Origin: Actinomycetota bacterium
GTDB taxonomy: Bacteria > Actinomycetota > Aquicultoria > Aquicultorales > Aquicultoraceae
Direction of reading: 5' to 3'
Assembly (NCBI GenBank): GCA_018333515.1
Contig: JAGXSZ010000036.1
Coordinates: 1-64,000, forward strand
Length of the DNA: 64,000 bases
Shown: positions 7,655 through 16,330 of the stretch, in pieces
How the letters are laid out: every line of letters begins with the position of its first letter
Position numbering within the stretch: position 1 is the stretch's first letter
Made by a program: the position numbers and the translations under genes
The notes under the pieces: model-generated
What the model was told of the DNA's origin: nothing
Database searches by the model: none
The model's input: only the letters and a program-made list of their open reading frames with translations

Positions 7655-9268
7655 ATGGCAAAGAAGAAACCAGAAGAGCTGTCAAAGATAAATTACAGCC
7701 TTCCCTATACGGGTTGGATGTATAACCCGGTTGAATTCCAAGACGGAATGTTTTGCAACGCGAGCAAGCCCGAAAGCCTCAATACCGTCGATTTCCCGAA
7801 TGCTCGGAAGTGGTCGGTAAAAGACGAGGACTGGAGCCTGCCCGAGAACTGGAAAGAGATAGTCCTAGAAGCCATGGAAGACAGGCTTAAGAAGTATCGT
7901 TCCTTCCGGCTTTTCATGGATATCTGTGTAAGATGCGGTGCATGCGCCGATAAGTGTCATTTCTTTCTCGGCACGGGAGACCCCAAGAATATGCCTGTTC
8001 TCAGGGCAGAGCTTATAAGGTCGGTCTACAGGAGATATTTCACCACATCCGGCAAGATGATGGGGAAACACGGAGGCGGCAGAGAGCTTACCTTAGATGT
8101 CCTCAAAGAGTGGTGGTATTATTTCTACCAATGCTCGGAATGCCGTCGCTGTTCGGTCTTTTGCCCGTACGGCATCGACCAGGCCGAGATTACAATGATA
8201 GGCAGGGAGATACTCAATCTTCTCGGCCTAAACATAGAGTGGATTGCGGGTCCCGTGGCAAACTGCTTTATGAAGGGTAACCACCTAGGTCTCGAGCCGC
8301 ACACGATAAAAAGCAACTTTGACTTCATGATAGACGACATAGAGGAGATAACGGGCGTCAAGGTTGACCCGAGCTTCAACCGCAAAGGTGCCGAAGTTCT
8401 CTTCGTTGCGCCATCCGGCGACATGTTCGGCGACCCCGGCACATATACGTGCATGGGTTACATGATGCTCTTCCATGAGATTGGCCTTGACTATACTTGG
8501 AGCACCTACGCGTCCGAAGGTGGAAACTTCGGTTTCTTTACCTCGAACGAGATGGCCAAGCGGCTCAACTCCAAGATTTACGCCGAGGCCCAAAGGTTGG
8601 GCGTAAAATGGATAATCGGCGGCGAATGCGGCCACATGTGGAGGGTCATGCATCAGTACATGGACACCTGGAACGGGCCCGCTGATTTTCTCGAGGTTCC
8701 GGTTTCGCCCATAACAGGCACCAAGTTTGAAAATGCCGGTTCCACAAAGATGATTCATATCGCTGAATTTACCGCCGACTTGATAAAGCACGGCAAGTTA
8801 AATCTTGACCCGTCCCGTAACGACCATCTAAAAGTAACCTTCCATGACTCCTGCAACACCTCGCGGGGCATGGGCATATTAGATGAGCCGAGATATGTCA
8901 TCAGGAATGTCTGCAACAATTTCTATGAGATGCCTGAGGACACCATCCGGGAGAAGACCTTCTGCTGCGGCAGCGGCTCCGGCCTCAATGCGTCGGAGAA
9001 CATGGAATTGAGATTGAGAGGCGGTTTCCCAAGAGCGAATGCGGTAAAGCATGTCCGGCAGCATCACGGCGTCAATATGCTGGCTAACATGTGCGCCATT
9101 GACAGGGCGGCCTTGCCGCCGTTGATGAATTATTGGGTTCCCGGCGTGGACGTGGCAGGTATGCACGAACTCGTGGCTAACGCCCTAGTGATGAAGGGAG
9201 AAAAGGAAAGGACGCAAGACATGCGCCTTGAAGATCTTCCCGAGAAAGAGGGTGCTGAAGATGTATAA
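7655..9268 (+). CDS. dsrK: DsrK, cytoplasmic HdrD-like iron-sulfur subunit
   Basis: 537 residues; ATG 7655 is preferred over GTG 7649 because GGAGAGGAG lies 5 bases before it. Two [4Fe-4S] motifs are visible at C91/C94/C97/C101 (CVRCGACADKC) and C160/C163/C166/C170 (CSECRRCSVFC). Two CCG-type regions follow: GGECGHMW, and HDSCNTSRG with CCGSGSG, the non-cubane cluster site of HdrB/HdrD proteins. In the family DsrK reduces the DsrC trisulfide or an equivalent disulfide with electrons from DsrM. The gene overlaps dsrJ by 8 bases. Confidence 0.92.
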   Translation: MAKKKPEELSKINYSLPYTGWMYNPVEFQDGMFCNASKPESLNTVDFPNARKWSVKDEDWSLPENWKEIVLEAMEDRLKKYRSFRLFMDICVRCGACADKCHFFLGTGDPKNMPVLRAELIRSVYRRYFTTSGKMMGKHGGGRELTLDVLKEWWYYFYQCSECRRCSVFCPYGIDQAEITMIGREILNLLGLNIEWIAGPVANCFMKGNHLGLEPHTIKSNFDFMIDDIEEITGVKVDPSFNRKGAEVLFVAPSGDMFGDPGTYTCMGYMMLFHEIGLDYTWSTYASEGGNFGFFTSNEMAKRLNSKIYAEAQRLGVKWIIGGECGHMWRVMHQYMDTWNGPADFLEVPVSPITGTKFENAGSTKMIHIAEFTADLIKHGKLNLDPSRNDHLKVTFHDSCNTSRGMGILDEPRYVIRNVCNNFYEMPEDTIREKTFCCGSGSGLNASENMELRLRGGFPRANAVKHVRQHHGVNMLANMCAIDRAALPPLMNYWVPGVDVAGMHELVANALVMKGEKERTQDMRLEDLPEKEGAEDV

Positions 9269-9656
9269 CGGCGGCAAAATTATTTTAGGAATCGTCATAT
9301 TCCTGGCTCTTGCGACATATCCGTTCTTTGGTGACATCGGGAAGGCCACTGTTACTCCCGAGCCAAATCTCGATACACCGGAAATACGGAAACTAGAGGA
9401 AAAGAAGTGCGTCGAGTCGGCGGAGTTTATGAAAGCCGAGCATATGAGCCTGCTCAATAAGTGGCGGGATATGTCGGTACGCGATGAGACCACGGTCTAT
9501 GTCGCGAGTGACGGCGATAGGCACACCGTCAGCCTTCAGAATACTTGCATGCGGTGCCATTCGAACAAGAAGGAATTTTGTGATAAATGTCATGAATACA
9601 CGGGTGTAAAGCCCTACTGCTGGGATTGTCATTTGGCGCCAAAGGAGGGGAAATAA
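9261..9656 (+). CDS. dsrJ: DsrJ, triheme cytochrome c
   Basis: 131 residues from ATG 9261, inside the end of dsrK. An uncleaved signal/anchor helix (ILGIVIFLALATYPFF) is followed by three heme motifs: CMRCH (C96-H100), CDKCH (C107-H111) and CWDCH (C120-H124). C50 in EKKCVESAEFMKAEHM occupies the place of the cysteine known as an unusual axial heme ligand in DsrJ. The protein acts on the outer face of the membrane and exchanges electrons with DsrO. Its stop codon overlaps the dsrO start (TAATG). Confidence 0.92.
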   Translation: MYNGGKIILGIVIFLALATYPFFGDIGKATVTPEPNLDTPEIRKLEEKKCVESAEFMKAEHMSLLNKWRDMSVRDETTVYVASDGDRHTVSLQNTCMRCHSNKKEFCDKCHEYTGVKPYCWDCHLAPKEGK

Positions 9657-10456
9657 TGGGAATCGATAGAAGAGACTTCCTGAAAATGGCCGGTGCCTCC
9701 GCAATCTTGGCGATCGGTGGACTGACGATAGTGGAAGATATTACAAAGGATATTGCTCAAGCGTCCGAGTTCACGCCGGAGTCAGGCGCCATTACGGCAG
9801 GCAAGTGGGCCATGGTTATCGATGTGGCCAAGTTCAAGACGGAGGACGATTACAAAAGGGTTATAAACGCTTGCAACAGTATCCATAACATCCCTGTTAT
9901 TGATGACCCGAAAAGCGAGGTCAAGTGGATATGGGCCGACAGCTTCGAGCATACTTTCCCCGAAGAACAAGAGGAGGTGCACATGAAGGAGTCTCTGAAA
10001 GAAATGCCTTTTCTCCTGCTGTGCAATCATTGCGAACATCCTCCCTGTGTAAGGGTATGCCCGACAAAGGCCACATTCAAGAGGTCAGACGGAATTGTTG
10101 TGCAGGATATGCACCGCTGTATCGGGTGCCGCTTCTGCATGGCCGGATGCCCCTACGGCTCGAGGAGCTTTAACTGGATCGACCCGAGGCCGCATATCAA
10201 GGACGAGAACCCCGATTATCCGGCGAGGATGAAGGGCGTCGTCGAGAAGTGCACATTCTGCACGGAGAGGCTCGCAGTGGGTCTTGAGCCCGCCTGCGTG
10301 GCGGCATCGAACGGTGCTATGGTATTCGGCGACATAAACGATGCTAACTCTGAAATCAGAAAGGTTCTCAGCGAAGCTTATACAATCAGAAGAAAACCCT
10401 TGCTTGGAACAGGTCCAAAAGTCTATTACGTGATAGGGGGTGCTGACAATGCTTGA
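9656..10456 (+). CDS. dsrO: DsrO, periplasm-facing ferredoxin-like subunit with Tat signal
   Basis: 266 residues from ATG 9656 with AGGAGGGG upstream. RRDFLK at residues 5-10 and a following hydrophobic stretch form a twin-arginine signal. The iron-sulfur region has CNHCEHPPCVRVCP, CIGCRFCMAGCPYG and CTFCTERL with a later Cys, the HybA/NrfC-type pattern. It links DsrJ and the membrane protein DsrP. Overlap with dsrP by 8 bases indicates translational coupling. Confidence 0.92.
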   Translation: MGIDRRDFLKMAGASAILAIGGLTIVEDITKDIAQASEFTPESGAITAGKWAMVIDVAKFKTEDDYKRVINACNSIHNIPVIDDPKSEVKWIWADSFEHTFPEEQEEVHMKESLKEMPFLLLCNHCEHPPCVRVCPTKATFKRSDGIVVQDMHRCIGCRFCMAGCPYGSRSFNWIDPRPHIKDENPDYPARMKGVVEKCTFCTERLAVGLEPACVAASNGAMVFGDINDANSEIRKVLSEAYTIRRKPLLGTGPKVYYVIGGADNA

Positions 10457-11621
10457 GAAAGCGCTATATGGAAGTAAAAACTACTGGATATGGGTATTGT
10501 CGCTACTCGCCGCTATTAGTGTGGGTTTCTTGTTCTACCTTCAGCAGTTTAACACCGGCCTAGGGATAACGGGCATGAGCAGAGATGTCTCATGGGGTAT
10601 CTACATAGGCCAGTTCACCTTCCTCGTGGGTGTTGCGGCCTCCGCTGTCATGCTTGTCATACCGTTCTATCTGCATAATTATAAGAAGTTCGGTAAGCTG
10701 CTTATCCTCGGAGAGTTTTTGGCCGTAGCGGCCGTCGCCATGTGTATGACATTTATTGTTGTAGATATGGGTCAGCCGATGAGGGTCGCGAATATGTTTC
10801 TCTACCCAACTCCCAATTCGGTAATGTTCTGGGATGCCACGGTCTTGCTCGGCTATCTGATTCTTAATATTACAATTGGTTGGACAGCTATGGGCGCCGA
10901 GCGGAAGGGAACTCCGCCGCCGAAATGGGTCAAGCCGCTAATTTATCTCTCGATACCGTGGGCGTTTAGCATTCACACCGTAACGGCTTTTCTCTACGCG
11001 GGTTTACCCGGAAGGCATTACTGGCTTACCGCAATCTTAGCGCCGCGATTTCTCGCTTCCGCGTTTGCCGCGGGGCCCGCATTGCTGATAATCCTGGCCC
11101 TGATAGTGAGAAAGGTCTCTAAATTCGACCCCGGAAAAGACGCTATTATGGCAGTCGGCAAGATTGTCGCCTATGCGATGGTGGCAAACGTCTTCTTCCT
11201 GCTGCTAGAAGTCTTTACCGCCTTCTACAGCAACATTCCGGGGCATATGCATGCCTTCGAATACCTCTTTGCCGGCATTTATGGGCAAGGGATGCTGGTC
11301 CCCTTGATGTGGACTAGCGTCATCCTGGCGGTGACAGCCCTGGTACTCTTAATCAACCCGCGGACACGCGGGTCGCAGAATACTTTGGTAGCGGCCTGTG
11401 TGGCACTATTTGCATCGTTGTGGATAGACAAAGGGCTTGGCCTGACGGTCGGCGGATTTGTGCCAAATCCCTTTGGCACAGTAACGGAATACTGGCCGAC
11501 TGTGCCCGAGTCATTTATAGTTCTTGGGATATGGGCGCTCGGTGCGCTTATACTAACCATTCTGTACAAGGTAGCCATAGGTGTCAGGGAGGAAACCGCC
11601 GGCGTAGAGGCAGAACATTAA
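10449..11621 (+). CDS. dsrP: DsrP, NrfD/PsrC-type membrane subunit
   Basis: 390 residues from ATG 10449, with AGGGGG about 9 bases upstream; GTG 10440 lies too close to that site. About ten hydrophobic helices are visible, for example IWVLSLLAAISVGFLFYL, FTFLVGVAASAVMLVIPFYL and LILALIVRKV, as expected of NrfD-like quinone-interacting proteins. No heme motif is seen. It is the last gene of the operon; an unusually long perfect hairpin terminator follows 100 bases later. No dsrAB, dsrC, apr or sat gene is present in the window. Confidence 0.9.
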   Translation: MLEKALYGSKNYWIWVLSLLAAISVGFLFYLQQFNTGLGITGMSRDVSWGIYIGQFTFLVGVAASAVMLVIPFYLHNYKKFGKLLILGEFLAVAAVAMCMTFIVVDMGQPMRVANMFLYPTPNSVMFWDATVLLGYLILNITIGWTAMGAERKGTPPPKWVKPLIYLSIPWAFSIHTVTAFLYAGLPGRHYWLTAILAPRFLASAFAAGPALLIILALIVRKVSKFDPGKDAIMAVGKIVAYAMVANVFFLLLEVFTAFYSNIPGHMHAFEYLFAGIYGQGMLVPLMWTSVILAVTALVLLINPRTRGSQNTLVAACVALFASLWIDKGLGLTVGGFVPNPFGTVTEYWPTVPESFIVLGIWALGALILTILYKVAIGVREETAGVEAEH

Positions 11622-11721
11622 CAATGATTCTGCGGAAATAGCGCAGAGAATACTTATCGATAACGTTAGGGACTGATAGGCTATCATCCCGAGCGGGACC
11701 GGATGAGTATATCGATACAAT

Positions 11722-11769
11722 AATAGAGAAAAGCAAGGTTGAGAAATCAAAACCTTGCTTTTCTCTATT
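11722..11769 (+). terminator. Terminator of the dsr operon
   Basis: Perfect 19-base arms (11722-11740 and 11751-11769, core AAGCAAGGTT/AACCTTGCTT) around a 10-base loop; the descending arm contains TTTTCTCTATT. The symmetrical A/T ends would also serve the opposite strand. Confidence 0.8.
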
Positions 11770-11918
11770 GGGTACAAATTTCAAACTATGAATACCGAGC
11801 GCGCAATCAACCTTTCACGAACTTGCAAAAAGGGTTCTTGGTTTCAACAATAGAAACAAACGCTGAAGCGATTATTTGACGTAGTAATTAATTCGGAATC
11901 GTCGAATGGGAGAATCGA

Positions 11919-12338
11919 ATGAACGTAATCGAGACGCATAAGCTGACAAAAAGCTATGGCGCGGCAAGGGGAATCATCGATGTGGATCTCGTCGTCGAAG
12001 AGGGCGAACTCTTTGGTTTTATCGGACCCAACGGTGCCGGCAAATCGACTACGATTCGTACCCTCCTTTCATTAATCTACCAGACCAGCGGCAGCGCCAA
12101 GATATTTGGAAAAGACGTCGTTGAATTCGGAGCTGAAATCAAGCAGGAAATCGGGTATTTGCCGTCCGAGGTCTATTACTACGACAATATGAAGGTCAAG
12201 GATTTGCTCGATTATTCCGCGAGCTTCTATAAGAAGGACTGCTTTTGTAGATATTTCCCGCATTCGCTACAGAAACGGACACTTTACGCAAAACGCTCGA
12301 GGGCTTTCCGCCGGCCTTCAGGAAAGCGTTCGGAGTGA
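11919..12338 (+). pseudogene. Truncated ABC exporter ATPase
   Basis: From ATG 11919 the product matches an ABC-2 type exporter ATPase up to about residue 107: THKLTKSYGAARGIIDVDL, Walker A GPNGAGKSTT and a Q-loop region IGYLPSEVYYYDN. After YSASFYKKD the frame changes to an unrelated basic tail. The signature motif, Walker B and H-loop are all missing, so it cannot hydrolyse ATP normally. It is the first piece of a collapsed ATPase-permease operon. Confidence 0.8.
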
Positions 12339-12480
12339 CGCTGGAAAGCTTCTCGACGATGTCCGTTTAAAGAACAGCTCGTACGAGCTTCAGTTCGTCT
12401 TAATCGAAGCGGTTGTTGTGATACTAGCCATTGTTGCCAGCTATTACGTCTATGTTAAGCGAGATATTCGCTCGACTTGA
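12245..12480 (+). pseudogene. ABC-2 permease fragments
   Basis: Two pieces in different frames follow the ATPase stump. One frame reads LEGFPPAFRKAFGVTLESF, a periplasmic-loop phrase of ABC-2 permeases; another reads ELQFVLIEAVVVILAIVASY and ends YVYVKRDIRST at TGA 12478-12480, the last membrane helix of such a permease. No continuous reading frame joins them. Confidence 0.5.
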
Positions 12481-12500
12481 TTGCGCTTGAGAGGCGTTAT

Positions 12501-12929
12501 ATGAATATCGTTTTAAGAGAACTCAAAGCCCATAGGAAGTCGCTGATTGCGTGGTCGTTCGGGATGTTTTTCTTGATTCTGACCGGCATAACCAAGTTTT
12601 CGGGCTTTGCCAATTCGGATCAGTCGGCAAACGACCTCTTTAAGGGGTTGCCCGGCCTGGCCGCCGCCGGAATCTCGAAGAAGCCCAAGCGCGCGGCTCC
12701 CGTGGCAACCGGGCTATTGCTCGCCGCATTCTTTCTTTCATTGTGGCTGGATATCACGAAAAAGTATCCCGGCCTGAAGTATCTGACACCGTTCAAATAC
12801 TTCGAAGGCAGGGTCATCATCAACCATGCCTCGCTAGACCCGCTCTATATCGCTATTTCTCTGGGTATTGTCGCCGTGATGTTGTTGGCTGCGTATCTCC
12901 GCTACAGCAGCAGGGATTTGAGCGTGTGA
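12501..12929 (+). pseudogene. Internally deleted ABC-2 permease
   Basis: From ATG 12501 (GAGAGG upstream) the 142-residue product starts like an exporter permease (MNIVLRELKAHRKSLIAWSF, GMFFLILTGITKFSG) but after about 45 residues jumps to the C-terminal end (LLLAAFFLSLWLDITKKYPG, YFEGRVIINHASLDPLYI and a final helix). The central membrane spans, roughly half of the normal length, are missing. With the two preceding pieces it represents one decayed exporter operon. Confidence 0.7.
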
Positions 12930-12985
12930 TTCGAGGGGAAGGAGTTGCCATCGAAAGCAGTAAGCCGGCTGACGTCACCGAACTT

Positions 12986-14209
12986 CTATCGAATGACCAT
13001 CAGATAATACGCGAGCAAGAATACCTCGGTCCACCAACCGAGAAACGAAAGCACAAAACTTAACGCTATTTTCGCTTGCATGGAGCTGGGAAGAAGTTCC
13101 TGAGCGCTGCCTTCGCGTTCTCTGGCGAGCAATCGCGGGCTTATATAGAAAGACAGAAACGCGCCATTAAGCACGAGTGGGATAGCGACTATTAGTTGCA
13201 GGGCGGCCGTCGCCGACAGACCGATGTCTCGATACAAAATGTAGCCGCCTATGAAGCACAAAACAAAGCCAATCCAGATAAGAGGCTTAGTCACTTTGTG
13301 CGCTCGTATCGTTGTCTCGGCCCAATACGGCGAAGTCCGTCCGAGAAATCCATGAAGGTCGATAACGGTGACTGCCCCGAGGCCCACGATAAAGCCTGCC
13401 ATAAAGATAAACAGCCCGATTAGTTCGCCCCACGGTATGCTTCTACCACCATAGAGGCCTAATTTGATGAAAAGCACTTCTTTGAGGAGTCCCACAAAGG
13501 AAACATCAGAAAAATCCTCCACATCGCCGAGGCCAATGACATAATCGCCGGTGTAGTTTCGCGGCTCGAAGACTAGGAGGTAGTATCTAACGCCTTCTTC
13601 AAGCAGAATATCTTGTTCGTTGCCGTGATAGAGGTATTCCAGGCTAAATGGCTCAAAGAAGGCTTCTCGCGCGCCGCGCCGCGTTTCAAAGACCGAAAGC
13701 TCGAGCGTGTCCGGGAGTGAGCGGAGAAAGCTCCCACCGGGAGTGGTCTTGTTTTCTGTAGCGCCTGCAGGGTCAGGCGAGTCCAAATCCGTCGCTTGAG
13801 TAATCATCGTTGGAGGCTTCATTGATTTGGCGGTAGCTGTGGATTCATGGGCCAGAACGAGGGTCGGGAACATATCGGAGCTGGAACCCCGTTTCGGAAC
13901 CAACAACTCTAACGGTATGGCAACACTTCTCTTCGGAATGAAATAGTATGCATAGATTTCTCCAGGCTTCAAGAGCGTGCCGTAGACAGCGAGTGAGTTG
14001 TCGGTAGGGTCGGTTAATGCCACAGCATCTTCAAGCAAATCCGTGCTTGATTGCGAATCAACAGAAGATGCGATTATGGAGCCGCGCGCGGGTTCTAGAA
14101 CGGGCCCGTGAGCGAAAGCGCTGGAGCTAAGAAGCAACAGAAAGCCGGATAATATTATCAAGGACAGAAAGAATTGGATTGTTGGTTTGGCCCGGTTGCT
14201 TGCCCACAT
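12986..14209 (-). CDS. Secreted/membrane protein of unknown function with four C-terminal helices
   Basis: 407 residues; ATG 14209 is chosen because CAGGAGG lies 5-6 bases upstream on this strand. A signal peptide ends near SSSAFA-HGP. The following ~230 residues are extracytoplasmic and carry YGTLLKPGEIYAYYFIPK and VRYYLLVFEPRNYTGDYVIG, beta-sheet-like. Four hydrophobic helices close the protein (IGLFIFMAGFIVGLGAV, LIWIGFVLCFIGGYILY, LIVAIPLVLNGAFLSFYI, LSFLGWWTEVFLLAYYL). I do not recognise the family. It converges on the broken ABC genes and is divergent from the next membrane protein. Confidence 0.75.
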   Translation of the reverse strand: MWASNRAKPTIQFFLSLIILSGFLLLLSSSAFAHGPVLEPARGSIIASSVDSQSSTDLLEDAVALTDPTDNSLAVYGTLLKPGEIYAYYFIPKRSVAIPLELLVPKRGSSSDMFPTLVLAHESTATAKSMKPPTMITQATDLDSPDPAGATENKTTPGGSFLRSLPDTLELSVFETRRGAREAFFEPFSLEYLYHGNEQDILLEEGVRYYLLVFEPRNYTGDYVIGLGDVEDFSDVSFVGLLKEVLFIKLGLYGGRSIPWGELIGLFIFMAGFIVGLGAVTVIDLHGFLGRTSPYWAETTIRAHKVTKPLIWIGFVLCFIGGYILYRDIGLSATAALQLIVAIPLVLNGAFLSFYISPRLLAREREGSAQELLPSSMQAKIALSFVLSFLGWWTEVFLLAYYLMVIR

Positions 14210-14395
14210 GGCGCCTCCTGTTTCAAAGCTCATCTCTTTGCAATCTTTTCCCAGAATGCGAGATGTATAACCTGAGCATGAGATTGAACCGTTTTCTTGG
14301 ATAGGAGGTCGTATTTAACAATCCGCGCATTATGCTGGATTCTACCCGCTTTTGATGCCTCGCGAGAACGGGGTAGATACATTTCAGGTGATGAT

Positions 14396-14941
14396 ATGGA
14401 GCAGGGAAGAATGGGCGATGAGCAACGCGAGCCGGACGAGGAGTATCGTGAGAAACCGGTTAAGCAGGCTGATGAGCGCAGCGTCCTAAAAAAGGAACGT
14501 TGGACGAGGCCTAAAGAGCGTTCGAGAGGGCAGAAAAGGTTCGGCTACGCAGTCGCCATCATCGTAAACTTGATTCTGCTTTATGTGGCGAACAACCTTC
14601 TGGCCTGGCGCGTACCTTTCATTACCAGCGATTTTGTTGTGCCGCTGCGGTATTTGAATATCTCCTTGATTGCAACGGCAGTGGCCAATCTCCTCTTCTT
14701 TTTCTATGACCCGGATTGGTTTCTGGGCTTTACGCGCATAGGGCTTAATATCGTAGGCATCATTGTGTCCTTAAGCCTATATGTCACGTTCCCCTTCGAT
14801 TTATCTTCGCTTGCGAGCGAGGGAATCCTCACCCTTCTCGTAAGATTCGCCCTGATTCTCGGCATAGTCGGCTCGACCATAGGTGTCATCGCGGAGTTTG
14901 TTAAGTTCATAAAAGCCATATCTGAGGCGACCTTGGATTGA
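14396..14941 (+). CDS. Small membrane protein of unknown function
   Basis: About 181 residues if ATG 14396 is used; ATG 14411 with AGGGAAG upstream is an alternative. A highly charged N-terminal 60 residues (Glu, Arg, Lys) precede four hydrophobic helices: AVAIIVNLILLYVANNLL, ISLIATAVANLLFFFY, IVGIIVSLSLYVTFPF and LILGIVGSTIGVIAEFV. No motif identifies a function. It ends 54 bases before a DUF3795 gene. Confidence 0.65.
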   Translation: MEQGRMGDEQREPDEEYREKPVKQADERSVLKKERWTRPKERSRGQKRFGYAVAIIVNLILLYVANNLLAWRVPFITSDFVVPLRYLNISLIATAVANLLFFFYDPDWFLGFTRIGLNIVGIIVSLSLYVTFPFDLSSLASEGILTLLVRFALILGIVGSTIGVIAEFVKFIKAISEATLD

Positions 14942-14994
14942 GTGGCGGGTGCCCGGCGTTTGTCAGCCACAACGACAATGTTAGAATAAAGGTA

Positions 14995-15570
14995 ATGGCA
15001 GATAAGCAAGTCTTCGCGTCAATAACATATCCGGCTATCGGGGTCTGTGGGCTTTCTTGCATTTTGTGCCCGAACTACAACCGGGAGACCAAAAGCAGGT
15101 GTCCCGGTTGCAAAACGGAATTTCGTTTTGCAGCCCCATGTTCTATCCTTTGTTGCGCTTTAAAGAAGAAAGGCGTCGAGTTTTGTTGGGACTGCCCGGA
15201 AGGTGAAACCTGCGAGAAATGGCAGCACCACAGGGAGTTCAGCAGAGCCAATGATACGTTCATCTGTTATCAGATGCTGGAAGACAATATCTCTGTTGTT
15301 AATCAGCACGGAATAAGCGCTTTTGAGAAGGCACAAAATGAGCGGGCGCGGCTTCTTAAGGAGCTATTAAATGAATTCAATGAAGGCCGCTCGAAAAGCT
15401 ATTATTGCATAGCGGCGACCATTTTCGATATCGATGAGCTGAAAGGAGCCATCGATACGGCAAGAAATAAATCAGCAGACCTCGATATTAAAAGCAAAGC
15501 GAAATTAATGCATGCGATTCTCGATGATATAGCTGAACGACAGGGATATATTCTGAAGCTACGGAAGTGA
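14995..15570 (+). CDS. DUF3795-type cysteine-rich protein
   Basis: 191 residues from ATG 14995 (AAAGG upstream). The first 90 residues hold clustered cysteines: GVCGLSCILCPNY, RCPGCKTEF, CSILCCALKKKG and FCWDCPEGETCEKW, the pattern of DUF3795 proteins, probably a metal or Fe-S site. The C-terminal half is helical and charged. Such proteins occur mostly in anaerobes; the function is unknown. Confidence 0.8.
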   Translation: MADKQVFASITYPAIGVCGLSCILCPNYNRETKSRCPGCKTEFRFAAPCSILCCALKKKGVEFCWDCPEGETCEKWQHHREFSRANDTFICYQMLEDNISVVNQHGISAFEKAQNERARLLKELLNEFNEGRSKSYYCIAATIFDIDELKGAIDTARNKSADLDIKSKAKLMHAILDDIAERQGYILKLRK

Positions 15571-15656
15571 GATACCGCGCGCATGGTTCTAGGCCATGCC
15601 TATCGCTGCCTCATATCCCCAAAAGTCCCTCAACACTTGAAGAACGTATGCTTGCG

Positions 15657-15707
15657 TTTTCATATATAACATGTTATGTATAATATAGTGTATATTAACA
15701 GCTGTTA
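15657..15707 (+). promoter_or_regulatory. padR promoter with two palindromic operators
   Basis: A perfect -10 TATAAT (15679-15684) has a weak TTTTCA -35. ATAACATGTTAT (15666-15677) and TAACAGCTGTTA (15696-15707) are perfect 12-bp palindromes built from TAACA/TGTTA half sites, with centres exactly 30 bp apart, flanking the -10 and start region. Autoregulation by the PadR protein encoded 12 bases on is the simplest reading. Confidence 0.6.
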
Positions 15708-15718
15708 GGGGATAGATT

Positions 15719-16285
15719 ATGTCGTTACGTCATGCGATGCTCGGGCTTCTGACGTTTAAGCCGATGACGGGGTATGAGCTGAAGTCGGTCTTCGACAATT
15801 CCATAAACCACTTCTGGAATGCCCAGCTCAGCCAAATCTATCGTGAACTCGGTGGCCTGGAGGACAAGGGTCACATAGTCTCGCGCGTCGAGCTGCAGCA
15901 TGGCAAACCGGATAAGAAGATATACAGTATAACGGAAGAAGGCGACAGTGAGCTGCAGCGCTGGCTGGAGTCGTCCCCGAAAACCCTTTCCATGCCGATG
16001 CGCGACGAACTCACCCTGCGGGTTTTCTTCGGTTCGCGAGTCGCGGCCAAGGAACTCATATACATCCTGCAGGGATTTATTCGAGAGCGACAAGAGGCCC
16101 TGGCGGCCCTGCGTTTCATCGGCGAATGCCTCGATGGCTTTATGTGCGAGGGTACCCATGCCCAGGATGCGTTTTATCAAAAGCTTACTCTGGTCCGTGG
16201 ACTGAAGTTTTTCGCGGCAGATATAGAGTGGGCCGAGGAGTCTATTGAGCAACTCGAGCGGCGGGAGAGACAAAGCGAGGATTAG
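15719..16285 (+). CDS. PadR-family transcriptional regulator
   Basis: 188 residues from ATG 15719. The N-terminal winged helix is typical: LRHAMLGLLTFKPMTGYELK, FWNAQLSQIYRELGGLEDKG and DKKIYSITEEGDSELQRWL; the C-terminal Vir-like region is helical and gives dimerisation (ELIYILQGFIRERQEAL). These repressors answer to phenolics, drugs or redox signals. The gene shares a promoter region with two palindromes and is 45 bases before the double flavodoxin gene, which it probably controls. Confidence 0.9.
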   Translation: MSLRHAMLGLLTFKPMTGYELKSVFDNSINHFWNAQLSQIYRELGGLEDKGHIVSRVELQHGKPDKKIYSITEEGDSELQRWLESSPKTLSMPMRDELTLRVFFGSRVAAKELIYILQGFIRERQEALAALRFIGECLDGFMCEGTHAQDAFYQKLTLVRGLKFFAADIEWAEESIEQLERRERQSED

Positions 16286-16330
16286 ACGGGCCAACCGCCC
16301 GCCTTCATTCTATTATTTAGGGGGAATATC

